Source: Candidatus Aalborgiella aggregata (GTDB taxonomy: Bacteria > Pseudomonadota > Gammaproteobacteria > Burkholderiales > Burkholderiaceae_C). From it: 64,000 nucleotides of DNA. The translations under genes and the position numbers were made by a program. Position 1 is the first letter of the stretch, and each line of letters starts with the position of its first letter. The notes below the pieces were generated by a model. The model did no database searches and was not told the origin of the DNA. It saw only the letters and a program-made list of their open reading frames with translations. Below are positions 1 to 9,021 of the stretch, one piece after another. Where the stretch lies: NCBI GenBank assembly GCA_016705065.1, contig JADIYY010000004.1:124001-188000 (forward strand), in the 5' to 3' direction.

Positions 1-654
1 GGCTCCAAAGCCGTGGTTATGCTGATTAATTCACCCGGTGGCAGTCCGGTGCAAGCGGGCATCATCAACGATGAAATATACCGTCTCAAAGCACTGCACA
101 AAAAGCCCATTTATGCCGTGGTGGAAGACACATGTGCTTCTGCCGCTTACTACATTGCAGTGGCAGCAGATGAAATTTATGTGGACAAGGCCAGCATCGT
201 CGGCAGCATTGGCGTGCTGATGAGTGGCTTTGGTGTCACTGGTTTGATGGAAAAATTAGGTATTGAACGCCGTTTGATGACAGCAGGCGAAAACAAAGGC
301 TTTCTCGACCCTTTCAGCCCACAAACCGAAAAGCACCGTGCGTACACGCAAGGTATGCTGAATCAGATTCACCAACAGTTCATTGCTGTGGTTAAAAAAG
401 GCCGTGGTGATCGTTTGAAAGAAACGCCAGACACATTCACTGGTTTGTTTTGGAGTGGCCAACAAGCCGTGGAAATGGGCTTGGCCGACAAAATTGGCAC
501 AGTCGATTATGTAGCCCGCGAAGTAGTGCGAGCACCTGAATTGATTGACTATACCAAACGCGACAATGTGGCTGAAAAATTAGCCAAACGCTTTGGCGCT
601 GCTTTGGGTGAAGGTGCTGTGAAAGCGCTGAAGACGTTACCTGCGGTGCAATGA
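1..654 (+). CDS. sppA: Signal peptide peptidase SppA-type S49 serine protease, 5'-truncated
   Basis: The reading frame is already open at base 1, so the N-terminal membrane anchor lies outside the window; 217 residues are visible. Family S49 peptidases cleave leftover signal peptides in the inner membrane, with a Ser/Lys dyad. The probable nucleophile is Ser47 of the visible part, in ASAAYY, and the probable general base is Lys99 in GENKGF. The NSPGG oxyanion-type motif near the start and GSIGV after the serine also fit. The visible length suits the short (about 330 aa), single-domain form rather than the 67-kDa E. coli enzyme. A 7-bp hairpin (667-687) follows the stop and runs into the end of the convergent acyltransferase gene; it has no T-tract. 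Confidence 0.9.
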   Translation, partial: GSKAVVMLINSPGGSPVQAGIINDEIYRLKALHKKPIYAVVEDTCASAAYYIAVAADEIYVDKASIVGSIGVLMSGFGVTGLMEKLGIERRLMTAGENKGFLDPFSPQTEKHRAYTQGMLNQIHQQFIAVVKKGRGDRLKETPDTFTGLFWSGQQAVEMGLADKIGTVDYVAREVVRAPELIDYTKRDNVAEKLAKRFGAALGEGAVKALKTLPAVQ

Positions 655-685
655 GGGTTTTGAATTAAGTTACGCCAACGGTAAC

Positions 686-2281
686 TTACTCATTTCCCCA
701 AGGCAACATCAATGTCACCAAACTCAGTTTCGCAAATTCGGGCTCAAATTCGTCAATGATTTTTTGCGGGTTGGGGCACAAGGTGCTGTCGCTGATGATG
801 CCAAACTGCACGCCGCCACCGTAGCTCAATATCGACACACCCAAACCGACGCTGCCACTTTGCGGCACCCAAAACAAGGTTTGCTCCAGTGTTGAACCAC
901 ACATTTGTAATTTTTGAGCAGGACCAGGCACATTGGTCATCACCGCAGTGGTTTTTTTAGAAAACATGTTCAGCACAGCTTCTTGGGCAGATTTCACCAA
1001 TGTGCCAGCAACTGCCAATGTTGCAAACGCCAACAAAGGTTGCATACTGCCCTTTAATAATTTCATACGGCGACGCACTTCGTAAACTCTCTCAATCGGG
1101 TTATCAAGGCCTATGGGCAAAACCACTGGCGCGAGACCAAAATGGTTGCCTAGTTTGTAGGCTTCCTCTATTGGTCGTAAGTTCACCGGCACCATGGCCC
1201 GAATGTCCTTGCCTTTCACTTCGTCGCCAAAATCACTCAAATAAGCACTGATTGCACCCGCAACACAGCTCAATAACACATCGTTAATTGAACAGTTCAG
1301 AGCCTTACCGACGGCTTTGACTTCGACCAACGGTATGGGTTGGCACCATGCCACTTTTTTGGTTTGGCCTGGTTGCCCTTTCAGCCTTGTTGGCGAATCG
1401 TCTTGCATCAACAAAAGCCCAGCCGCATCACCAGCCAACTTGTAGGCTAAATTTGCGAGGTGCGCCGTCGTTGCCAAGCCTTGTTCCATGCCATGTTTTG
1501 GGTCGCCCAAAAGGTCAAACGAACCTGCAACGCCATCACCGGTTTTATCCAATGCCGTGATGGCCATTTGCGTCAAAGGCCTGATCAAGGTGTTATTCAC
1601 CCAGTCTTCTGCGCCATCTAAACCACTGCGTTTCTCAACCTTGGCTTTTCTCAATATCGGTAACTTGCCACCGTCCATCATGGACATGCATACAGAAATT
1701 AAAGCGATGCCATCAGCAATGCAATGGTGTATGCGCATGATCAAACAACTCCCACCATCGTAGTTTTCAACCAAATGAAATTGCCACAGCGGACGCTTGC
1801 GATTCAATGGCACCATGGCCAATTCTGCAATGCGGTCTTGCAACGCGGTTTGATGTTGTCCTTTGGCATGTTTGGGTAGTTTTTCAATCACCACATGCTG
1901 GCTCAAATCAAAACGGTCATCGTCCACCCAAGTCGCGCCCGCAGTGTCTTCTACAACGCGCTGTTTGAAGCGTCTAAATTGAAGCAAACTGTTTTCAATA
2001 CGTTCACATAAATTCGCATGCGATATGCCAGGCTTGAGCATCCACACACCTACAATCATCATCAGATTGCTGCTGGAGTCCATGCGCAGCCAAGCGGTGT
2101 CGACGCGGCTCATGCGTTCACCACTCAAACCCAAAGTACCCTTCACTGCACGCGCAATGTCTTTCTGCACTTTTTGTGCTGCGTGTTGTGCTGTTTCAGC
2201 CAGGTTGGCACTCAAACTGGATGGCCCATTTGTGTGATTTATTTGATTTAACGATGAGGATTTTGAAATCCGAGTAACCAT
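686..2281 (-). CDS. Wax ester synthase / diacylglycerol acyltransferase (WS/DGAT)
   Basis: 531 aa. WS/DGAT enzymes join fatty acyl-CoA to fatty alcohols or diacylglycerol, making storage wax esters or triacylglycerol at the inner membrane face. The catalytic HHxxxDG motif is intact (His185, His186, Asp190, Gly191), and the C-terminal domain carries NVPGP, typical of the family. The usual family N-terminus (MSRVDTAWLRMD-like) begins at Met57, so the first 56 residues, Ser/Asn/Ala-rich, are an extension, or translation really starts at Met57. Genes for acyl-CoA-binding protein and a PHA-system protein follow within 1.5 kb, consistent with storage-lipid metabolism. Which product is made in vivo cannot be read from sequence. 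It is divergent from the yhhN-like gene. Confidence 0.9.
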   Translation of the reverse strand: MVTRISKSSSLNQINHTNGPSSLSANLAETAQHAAQKVQKDIARAVKGTLGLSGERMSRVDTAWLRMDSSSNLMMIVGVWMLKPGISHANLCERIENSLLQFRRFKQRVVEDTAGATWVDDDRFDLSQHVVIEKLPKHAKGQHQTALQDRIAELAMVPLNRKRPLWQFHLVENYDGGSCLIMRIHHCIADGIALISVCMSMMDGGKLPILRKAKVEKRSGLDGAEDWVNNTLIRPLTQMAITALDKTGDGVAGSFDLLGDPKHGMEQGLATTAHLANLAYKLAGDAAGLLLMQDDSPTRLKGQPGQTKKVAWCQPIPLVEVKAVGKALNCSINDVLLSCVAGAISAYLSDFGDEVKGKDIRAMVPVNLRPIEEAYKLGNHFGLAPVVLPIGLDNPIERVYEVRRRMKLLKGSMQPLLAFATLAVAGTLVKSAQEAVLNMFSKKTTAVMTNVPGPAQKLQMCGSTLEQTLFWVPQSGSVGLGVSILSYGGGVQFGIISDSTLCPNPQKIIDEFEPEFAKLSLVTLMLPWGNE

Positions 2282-2430
2282 ATTGACTCCCTGATTGCGC
2301 TCTCTGGTCGCACACTGGTGATAACACTCTATTCTCTGTCGTATTCTAAGTTTAAGATACTTGGCATTAACCCGAATGCAAATTCACAATACCGCAACAG
2401 CAGTTTATCTAAACAAATGAAAGCAGCATT

Positions 2431-3081
2431 TTGATTTCTACATTTTCATGGGCTATTCTCGTCAGTGCGTGCATCACCATTGCGCTGACATTTAACTTGA
2501 ACAAAGGCCAAACTTCTCATCAAACTGGGTATTACCTGTTCAAACCAATGACCAGTTTCTTAATTCTGACTTTGGCATACCTCATCATGCCAGAGGGTAC
2601 GGCTAAAAATTGGATGTTATTGGCATTGGTGTTTTGTTTAATTGGTGACATCGCCTTGATGTTTGAAGGTGACACGCCATTTATTGCAGGCTTACTCGCA
2701 TTCCTCATTGGACACGCGTTATTTATCGCCGTATTTTTAGAATGGCAGCCCGTTTGGACATTACCTGCGTGGTGGCCCATCATGGCCATTTATGCCCTTG
2801 TGATGCTGGTTTGGTTATTGCCCCGAACCGGTAAATTAGCACCTGCGGTTTTTGTTTACATGGCGGTTATTTTTACGATGGCGTTTGCTGCTGCCAATGT
2901 ATCTCCCACCTTAGGTTGGCAAGGCAAACCTTTGCTGATGTTGGGGGCACTGCTCTTTGTGCTGTCGGATTCCATCTTGGCCATCGACCGCTTCATCAAG
3001 CCCTTGCCTCTTGGGCATGCTTTGACTTTGGCGACTTATTACAGTGCACTATGGTGTATTGTGGTAGGTGGAGCTGCTTAA
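2431..3081 (+). CDS. YhhN family membrane protein (lysoplasmalogenase-like)
   Basis: 216 aa, almost entirely hydrophobic, with about seven or eight predicted membrane segments. It matches the YhhN/TMEM86 family by the FKPMTSFLIL stretch near residue 38 and the LIGDIALMFEGD motif near residue 75, whose acidic residues are conserved. Eukaryotic TMEM86B hydrolyses lysoplasmalogen; the bacterial role is less certain. The start is TTG, because the nearby ATG at 2417 runs into a stop within six codons. The roughly 150-bp gap to the divergent WS/DGAT gene must hold both promoters; no clear -10/-35 pair stands out. Confidence 0.8.
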   Translation: MISTFSWAILVSACITIALTFNLNKGQTSHQTGYYLFKPMTSFLILTLAYLIMPEGTAKNWMLLALVFCLIGDIALMFEGDTPFIAGLLAFLIGHALFIAVFLEWQPVWTLPAWWPIMAIYALVMLVWLLPRTGKLAPAVFVYMAVIFTMAFAAANVSPTLGWQGKPLLMLGALLFVLSDSILAIDRFIKPLPLGHALTLATYYSALWCIVVGGAA

Positions 3082-3163
3082 TTTTGTCACCTTAATTGCT
3101 TTTATACTGTCACCTACCACAACCCTCTTTTAATCCAACTTTTTCTCTAACCAAGGAGTTTTT

Positions 3164-3418
3164 ATGTCAGCCCTGCAAACCAAATTCGAAGCCGCTGTGG
3201 CCAATTCCAAAAACCTGAGCGAGCGCCCAGATAACGCCACCTTGCTAAAGATTTACGCGCTCTACAAACAAGCCAGTGTGGGTGACAACGCAGAAAAGAA
3301 ACCAGGCTTTACCGACATGGTCGGTCGCGCCAAATGGGAAGCTTGGGACAAACTCAAAGGCACTGCCAGCGACGCCGCCAAGCAGCAATACATTGATTTG
3401 ATTGAAGAGCTGAGTTAA
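3164..3418 (+). CDS. Acyl-CoA-binding protein (ACBP)
   Basis: 84 aa, the typical ACBP size. It carries the family hallmarks: an aromatic/lysine stretch YALYKQASVGD and the KWEAWDKLKG helix whose Lys and Trp contact the CoA and acyl chain. ACBP buffers long-chain acyl-CoA in the cytoplasm and delivers it to acyltransferases or beta-oxidation. A good ribosome site (AAGGAG) sits 8 bases before ATG. It is convergent with the PHA-system gene, the two stop codons being one base apart. Its position near WS/DGAT and the beta-oxidation run supports a lipid role. Confidence 0.95.
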   Translation: MSALQTKFEAAVANSKNLSERPDNATLLKIYALYKQASVGDNAEKKPGFTDMVGRAKWEAWDKLKGTASDAAKQQYIDLIEELS

Positions 3419-3419
3419 G

Positions 3420-3779
3420 TTATTTTTTTGCGCTAACTTTTTTTGCCGCTGGCTGCTTGGCGGCATCTTTGGCGCCATGTTTGGCACTTTCTTTGGCCAG
3501 CATGGCGTCCAGTTTTTTGGTGATTTCGGCTTCAATTTTGTCCTTGAATGCACCCACCAAAAATCCCAATTTGGCTTTTAATTCAAAGTCGTCTTTGGTA
3601 ACGGTCAAGGTTCCGTTGACGCCTGAACGGGAGAAGCTCACACAATCGTGCGTTTTGCCTTCGTCGTAGTTGCAACTCATTTCATGTTTGTTCTCGGCAT
3701 CTTCTGCCCATGCAAACGCAATTTTGCGTGCTTGCTCCAAACCCAAAGCATGCTTGCGGTGTATGTGAATATCGGCCAT
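3420..3779 (-). CDS. Polyhydroxyalkanoic acid system family protein (PHA_gran_rgn type)
   Basis: 119 aa. The N-terminal 95 residues look like the small PHA-granule-associated family found near PHA genes in proteobacteria: an N-terminal HIHRKHALGLEQAR segment, then a beta-rich core with SRSGVNGTLTV and FELKAKLGFL. The C-terminal 25 residues are a Lys/Ala-rich tail resembling phasin or histone-like tails, which might contact DNA or the granule surface; that is inference. The biochemical role of the family is not established. No phaC or phaP lies in this window. Confidence 0.75.
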   Translation of the reverse strand: MADIHIHRKHALGLEQARKIAFAWAEDAENKHEMSCNYDEGKTHDCVSFSRSGVNGTLTVTKDDFELKAKLGFLVGAFKDKIEAEITKKLDAMLAKESAKHGAKDAAKQPAAKKVSAKK

Positions 3780-3795
3780 GGTTGCTCCTTTTGAT

Positions 3796-4884
3796 TTACG
3801 TAAATGCTCGCCGTGCTATCACTGCATTGGCCAAAGTTTGCAAAACAGGTGCTGTTTGAGCCATGCTGATACAAGCATCGGTTAACGATACACCATACTT
3901 CAGTGCTTGACCTGGCTTGATGTCTTGCCTGCCTTCTTCCAAATGGCTTTCAATCATGATCCCGGTGATGCGCTTATCACCCGCTGCTATTTGTTGTGCA
4001 ACGTCAGCGGCCACATCAATTTGACGCTGGTGTTGTTTGCTGCTGTTGGCATGGCTCACATCAATCATCACTTGCTCGCGCAAACCTGCTGTTTTGAGTA
4101 TGGCGCACGCGGCATCCACATCGTCTTTGCTGTAGTTGGTGTATTTGCCACCGCGCAGAATCACATGGCAATCATCATTGCCACGGGTTTCAAAAATGGC
4201 AGCCTGCCCCATTTTGGTCATACCCATAAATGCATGCGGTGCTTGCGCAGCTTGAATAGCATCGCACGCAACCTTCACGCCACCGTCCGTTCCATTTTTA
4301 AAACCAACTGGGCAAGATAAACCGCTGGCCAGTTGACGGTGGCTTTGACTTTCGGTGGTGCGTGCGCCGATGGCTCCCCAGCTGACCAAGTCGCTGATAA
4401 ATTGCGGACTGAGTAAATCTAAAAATTCAGTCCCAACTGGCAATTCAATCTCCAAGATATCCAGCAACAAACTGCGCGCCATTTCTAAGCCTTGGTTAAT
4501 GGCAAAGCTGCCGTCCAAGTGCGGGTCATTGATATAACCTTTCCAACCCACGGTGGTACGTGGCTTTTCAAAATACACACGCATCACAATCAATAAGTCT
4601 GCCGCATGTAGCGCTGCTAGCTCTTTCAGTTGCCACGCATACGCCATGGCTTGTTCATGGTCGTGTATTGAGCAGGGCCCGACCACCACAATCAAGCGGT
4701 CATCTTGTCCATGCAACACGCGCGAAATAGCAGCACGGCTTTGTGCCACCAATGCCTGTGCCGATAGTGGTGCTGGGAATCGCTCTTCTAACAAAGCGGG
4801 TGTGATCAAGGGGCGTACCGCGCCTATGCGGGTGTCGTCAATGCGGGTTTTATCGTGTGTGCTGGGTTTTGTTTTCATTGCCAT
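3796..4884 (-). CDS. aroG: 3-deoxy-7-phosphoheptulonate synthase (class I DAHP synthase)
   Basis: 362 aa. Catalyses condensation of phosphoenolpyruvate and erythrose 4-phosphate, the first step of the shikimate pathway. Recognised by VVVGPCSIHD near residue 70, RVYFEKPRTTVGWKG near 105, GARTTESQ near 178, GFKNGTDG near 200 and DVSHANSSKQ near 275, all active-site or metal-binding segments of the AroF/G/H family. Length and sequence are closer to AroG (phenylalanine-sensitive in E. coli) than AroF, but feedback specificity cannot be settled by eye. Two start codons two residues apart (MAM) are possible. No other aromatic gene is adjacent. Confidence 0.93.
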   Translation of the reverse strand: MAMKTKPSTHDKTRIDDTRIGAVRPLITPALLEERFPAPLSAQALVAQSRAAISRVLHGQDDRLIVVVGPCSIHDHEQAMAYAWQLKELAALHAADLLIVMRVYFEKPRTTVGWKGYINDPHLDGSFAINQGLEMARSLLLDILEIELPVGTEFLDLLSPQFISDLVSWGAIGARTTESQSHRQLASGLSCPVGFKNGTDGGVKVACDAIQAAQAPHAFMGMTKMGQAAIFETRGNDDCHVILRGGKYTNYSKDDVDAACAILKTAGLREQVMIDVSHANSSKQHQRQIDVAADVAQQIAAGDKRITGIMIESHLEEGRQDIKPGQALKYGVSLTDACISMAQTAPVLQTLANAVIARRAFT

Positions 4885-4918
4885 TGATTTTAGCCGCGCA
4901 TCGCCAGCAAAATATCAA

Positions 4919-6013
4919 TCAAGAATTTTGCGCGACATTCATTAATGCCTTTAGTCTTTGCTCTTTGCTCAATTTGGCCAAATCATTCACTGCCGCATAA
5001 AACTTCAACCAATCACCATTGCTTTTTTCAAACAATGCCTCGAATGCGGGCACGAAATCATCGTAAGCCGCCAATGCACCAAAAGAGGCGTTGTTGGCAT
5101 TTTTGACCCAATTGTCATAGCCTGCGTAACCACCCCAGCTGGATTTGAGTGCTTCGTAGTGCGCTCTGAATTCACGGTAAATTTCGTCTTTTGCTATATT
5201 ATTAATAGCACTATAGGCAATATTTACGCCGGCTACAGGCTTATTTATCATATAAATTTGCTTTAACTGCAGACGCGTGGCACGTGTCAAGGCACGAAAC
5301 TGCTGTCTGCGTTGGTCAAATATAGCGTAGTCAAAATTTGCGGCTTCAGACCCATGACGCAAGAGCCAGCGCGCGCTGCCCAAGCGCTCGACCGCAGTGG
5401 CAAAGGATTCATTGAATGCGGTGTCGTCTGGCACATAGACCACTTGGTGCGCCAGCTCATGAAAAACCAATCGCGCCAATTCGCCTTCTGGATAGCCCAC
5501 AAAGGTGTTGAGCAAAGGGTCGCCGCCTGCCCAATTGCTCCAACCTAATGTTGAATAGGCTGGCACGCCTTGCACAGCCACTTCCCAGCCTTGCTGTTTC
5601 AAAACATCTGCTTCGGCTTGTGCCTCGCTTTGTGAGAAATAGCCTTTGTAGCTGACACAACCGGCGACGGGGAAACACCAGGTTTTGAGTTTGAGTGAAG
5701 AGGCTGGTGCCGCCACTACATTCCACACCACCGCCTTGCGTTTCAGGTCTGCATAACTTTTGTAGCTGGGGTTATCAGGTAATTTGAGTTCAGTCACCGC
5801 AAACTGGCGAATTTTTTGTGTCAATGCCAATTTGGCTTTGAGTTGTTCGGGTGTTTGTGGGTCGGCCAACCAATCATCAACGGGTTTGGCTGCCTGCATC
5901 AATGCCAGATGGCCATTGACCGATTGCCAGTAATAACTCAAGTCCGCGCAAGCTGACAAGCTCAGTGCAAGAACAACACCAATCGCACGGTGTCCGTTTA
6001 GGATGCTGCGCAC
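4919..6013 (-). CDS. Predicted lipoprotein zinc aminopeptidase (HExxH, 'Aminopep' family)
   Basis: 364 aa from a GTG start at 6013, chosen because GGTGGAAG lies just upstream and the product begins with a short lipoprotein signal ending LSAC. The frame stays open to 6127, but the longer form reads implausible Arg/His-rich sequence inside the upstream gene. HELAH (about residues 185-189) with a downstream FNES glutamate marks a zincin. WGGYAGYDNW near the C-terminus is typical of this DUF-level family, predicted as outer-membrane aminopeptidase. The start overlaps the molybdopterin-enzyme stop by 16 bases, suggesting translational coupling. Residues about 253-274 (YMINKPVAG to INNIA) come from a dispersed palindromic repeat read antisense. 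Confidence 0.8.
   Translation of the reverse strand: MRSILNGHRAIGVVLALSLSACADLSYYWQSVNGHLALMQAAKPVDDWLADPQTPEQLKAKLALTQKIRQFAVTELKLPDNPSYKSYADLKRKAVVWNVVAAPASSLKLKTWCFPVAGCVSYKGYFSQSEAQAEADVLKQQGWEVAVQGVPAYSTLGWSNWAGGDPLLNTFVGYPEGELARLVFHELAHQVVYVPDDTAFNESFATAVERLGSARWLLRHGSEAANFDYAIFDQRRQQFRALTRATRLQLKQIYMINKPVAGVNIAYSAINNIAKDEIYREFRAHYEALKSSWGGYAGYDNWVKNANNASFGALAAYDDFVPAFEALFEKSNGDWLKFYAAVNDLAKLSKEQRLKALMNVAQNS
5192..5256 (+). repeat. Dispersed palindromic element, copy 1 (inside aminopeptidase gene)
   Basis: Starts with TGCTAT - 7 nt - ATAGCA, followed by AGGCAAT, TACGCC, GGCTACAGGC and an AT-rich tail. The host gene is on the opposite strand and reads it without a stop. Confidence 0.85.
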
Positions 6014-8052
6014 CGCTTCACTTCCACCAAACAATCGTAAAACACAGGGCCTTGGCCTATGTCGGTGAGCAATTGGCTGGTGACTTCGTTCACGTTGGTG
6101 TGGTTCAAGCCTAATTTGCGCCACCATACGCCCAAGCCGTTGACCACGCCAGGTCGGGCGCGGTTTGAAATGACGGCTTTGCTTTGGTAGTGCCCACGCG
6201 CGTTGAAAACATCGACCACATCACCGCTTTGAATACCGCGGGCAAGGGCATCGGTTTCATGAATCTCAACAATCGGTTCGCCTTCGATGTCACGCAAACT
6301 TTTAACGTTGACGAAACTGGAATTTAAAAAATTGCGCGCGGGTGGCGAGATCATCGCTAAGGGGTATTGCTTGGATGAACCCAAAACTTCGTGATTCGGT
6401 ACATGGTCTGGCAATCCGTCCATGCCTTGTTGCACCAAGCGCTCACTCACAAATTCGCATTTGCCCGATGGGCTGGGGAAATTGCCATGTGCAAACGGCG
6501 CATCGGCAATCGGCATGGTGACAAAACCTTTGTCCAACAATTCATCAAAATTGATTGTGTCACCAAATGCTTGCCGGCACAGGGTTTCATCATCGTCGTC
6601 AAAACAAGCATCCTCAAAACCCATGCGCTTGGCCAGCTCTCTGAAAATTTGCGTGTTGTGTTTGCTTTGTCCCACTGGCGCAATGGCGGGCCGATTCAGC
6701 AACACATCGGTATGACCATACGAGCGGTGAATATCCCAATGTTCCATTTGCGTGGTCGCGGGCAATATGTAATCCGCATAGTCAGCGGTATCGGTTTGAA
6801 AATGCTCCAGCACCACGGTGAACAAATCTTCACGCGCGAAGCCTTTGACCACCTGTGTTGAATTGGGCGCAATGGCAACGGGGTTGCTGTTGTAAACCAA
6901 GAGCGCTTCAATTTTGGGACCGAAATCGGTGGAAGCCTCACGCAACAAATCATCACCGATGGTCGCCATGTTGATGGTTCGTGTGGGTTTGCCTTTGGCC
7001 AAATCTGGGCGTTCGAGTACGGCCTTTTGAATGCCATATGAACCCGAACTGGACAACAACATGCCACCGCCTGCATGTCGCCAAGCACCAATCAAAGCTG
7101 GCAAACAAGCCACAGCACGCACCGCATTTCCACCGCCTTTGACACGCTGCACGCCATAGTTCAAGCGAATGGCCGCAGGTGTGTTGTTCACAAAACTTTG
7201 ACCATAATCAAATGCCAAAGATTTAATTTGCGCCACCGAAATTCCACAAACCTCTGCCGCGCGTTCGGGTGACCACTGCAAGGCACGAGCTTTCAGAGCA
7301 TCCCAACCCAAGGTGTATTGCTGAATGTAATCGTGGTCTAACCAATCGTTCACAATCAATTCATGCATCACCGCCAAGGCCAATGCAGCATCAGTACCGG
7401 GCAAGAGCGCAATATGCTCATGGCATTTATCCGCAGTTTCGGTTTTGCGCGGGTCAATGCAAATCAACTTCGCGCCGTTGCGCTTGGCAATTTGCGCATA
7501 GCGCCAAAAATGCAAATTGCTGCCAATCGAATTGCTGCCCCAAATGATGATGAGCTTGGCTTGTGCGTAATGTTCTACCTTCATGCCCACCTTAGCGCCC
7601 AAGGTGTATTCCATGGCTTTACCGCCTGCTTCGGCGCAGATTGAACGATGCAGATGTGAACCACCCAAGCGATTTAAAAACCGCGCCGCCATACCCTCGC
7701 CTTGCACCAATCCCATGGTGCCCGCATAGCTGTAGGGAACAATCGCCAATGGGTTGCGTGCCGAGATGGCTTTCAATCGCGCAGCAATGTCATTCAAAGC
7801 ATCGTCCCAAGAAACCGCTTCAAACCGCCCTTCCCCCTTTTTGCCCACACGCTTCAGAGGTGTCAAAATCCGCTCAGGGTGGTAAGTGCGCTCTGTATAG
7901 CGCGACACCTTGGTACACAGCACACCATCGGTTTGCGGATGATCCGGGTTGCCCTGAACTTTAATCGCCACACCGTTTTCAACTGTGGTGAGCAAGGCAC
8001 AAGTGTCTGGACAGTCGTGCGGACAAGCGCCGCGAATGAGATGCGTGGTCAT
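5998..8052 (-). CDS. Molybdopterin-dependent oxidoreductase (DMSO reductase superfamily)
   Basis: 684 aa. The N-terminus binds one [4Fe-4S] cluster through Cys10, Cys14, Cys18 and Cys46. Mo-bis-MGD domains follow, with a candidate Mo ligand Cys139 in SICAEAGG and a C-terminal MGD-binding domain (NARGHYQSKAVI, then GLGVWWRKLG). There is no Tat signal, so it is probably cytoplasmic. The substrate is unknown; formate-dehydrogenase-like and BisC-like enzymes share this layout, and no electron-transfer subunit is adjacent, making it a single-subunit family member. It precedes the aminopeptidase gene on the same strand with overlapping ends. Confidence 0.85.
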   Translation of the reverse strand: MTTHLIRGACPHDCPDTCALLTTVENGVAIKVQGNPDHPQTDGVLCTKVSRYTERTYHPERILTPLKRVGKKGEGRFEAVSWDDALNDIAARLKAISARNPLAIVPYSYAGTMGLVQGEGMAARFLNRLGGSHLHRSICAEAGGKAMEYTLGAKVGMKVEHYAQAKLIIIWGSNSIGSNLHFWRYAQIAKRNGAKLICIDPRKTETADKCHEHIALLPGTDAALALAVMHELIVNDWLDHDYIQQYTLGWDALKARALQWSPERAAEVCGISVAQIKSLAFDYGQSFVNNTPAAIRLNYGVQRVKGGGNAVRAVACLPALIGAWRHAGGGMLLSSSGSYGIQKAVLERPDLAKGKPTRTINMATIGDDLLREASTDFGPKIEALLVYNSNPVAIAPNSTQVVKGFAREDLFTVVLEHFQTDTADYADYILPATTQMEHWDIHRSYGHTDVLLNRPAIAPVGQSKHNTQIFRELAKRMGFEDACFDDDDETLCRQAFGDTINFDELLDKGFVTMPIADAPFAHGNFPSPSGKCEFVSERLVQQGMDGLPDHVPNHEVLGSSKQYPLAMISPPARNFLNSSFVNVKSLRDIEGEPIVEIHETDALARGIQSGDVVDVFNARGHYQSKAVISNRARPGVVNGLGVWWRKLGLNHTNVNEVTSQLLTDIGQGPVFYDCLVEVKRCAAS

Positions 8053-8100
8053 GCAACTATTTTAGTGCGCAATGACAATTCACACCTCAACTCTCAAATG

Positions 8101-9021
8101 TTATGTTCGCAAAGCCGCTTTCAAAGATGCACCAATCTCAGGCTTGCCCGCAAAGGGGTCAGTTGGGTTGCGCAGCATGACCACGTCTTCCATGCGTGTT
8201 TGCACGCTGGCCAAAGCTTTGGGGTGGCTGTAGATGTAAAACTGGTCTGCAGCGATGGCGTCAAACACTTTTTGCGCCACTTCAGCCGCGCTGATTTTGC
8301 CTGAGCTGACCGCTTTGTCGCTCATGGCTTGGCCGATGAGCTGGCTTTTGGTTGGCTTACCGTTGCTTTCATGCATGCTACTTGGTTTGTTGCGATGGCT
8401 TTGCGAAATGCCGGTTGGTACAAAGAATGGACAGAGTACCGATGCACTGATTTGATCGGTAACCAAACGCAAATCTTGGTACAGCGTTTCAGTCAAACTC
8501 ACCACCGCGTGTTTGCTCACGTTGTACACGCCCATATTGGGTGCGTTCAGCAAACCTGCCATGCTGGCAGTGTTGACGATGTGGCCTTGGTAGGTGGGGT
8601 CTTTTTTGGCGGCATCCAGCATCATGGGCGTGAACAGACGCACGCCGTGCACCACACCCATGAGGTTAACGCCCAAAACCCAATCCCAATCTTTGGCAGA
8701 TGTTTCCCAAATCAAGCCACCTGCACCCACGCCTGCGTTATTGAAAACAAAATGCGGTGCGCCCAAAGTTTGAAATACTTTGTTCGCCATGGCTTCGACT
8801 TCATCGACTTTAGAAATGTCCAATCTAAATGACAGCACCTGCCCGCCATTGGTTGCCGCAGTGGCTGAAATTTCGTTACTGGCTTTGTCCAGCGCGTCTT
8901 GTTGTACGTCCACCATGACCACATTCATGCCCAAGTTAGCTGCGATGCGTGCGCACTCCAGTCCGAAACCAGAACCTGCGCCGGTCAGAACCGCCGTTTT
9001 GCCTTTGAAATTTGAAATCAT
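8101..9021 (-). CDS. SDR family NAD(P)-dependent oxidoreductase
   Basis: 306 aa classical short-chain dehydrogenase. TGAGSGFG (13-20) binds the nucleotide, NNAG (about 94-97) stabilises the fold, and the catalytic residues are Ser153, Tyr166 and Lys170 (YNVSK). Asp38 at the end of the second strand suggests NAD preference. The substrate is unknown. Its ATG overlaps the stop of the upstream GST-like gene (ATGA), so the two are probably coupled. It is the last gene of the seven-gene minus-strand fatty-acid run, followed by the molybdopterin enzyme. Confidence 0.88.
   Translation of the reverse strand: MISNFKGKTAVLTGAGSGFGLECARIAANLGMNVVMVDVQQDALDKASNEISATAATNGGQVLSFRLDISKVDEVEAMANKVFQTLGAPHFVFNNAGVGAGGLIWETSAKDWDWVLGVNLMGVVHGVRLFTPMMLDAAKKDPTYQGHIVNTASMAGLLNAPNMGVYNVSKHAVVSLTETLYQDLRLVTDQISASVLCPFFVPTGISQSHRNKPSSMHESNGKPTKSQLIGQAMSDKAVSSGKISAAEVAQKVFDAIAADQFYIYSHPKALASVQTRMEDVVMLRNPTDPFAGKPEIGASLKAALRT

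Noticed and set aside
6014..6127. N-terminal 38 residues of the longest aminopeptidase frame
   Set aside because: They lie inside the molybdopterin-enzyme gene and read as Arg/His-rich noise ahead of a lipoprotein signal that starts cleanly at the GTG at 6013.
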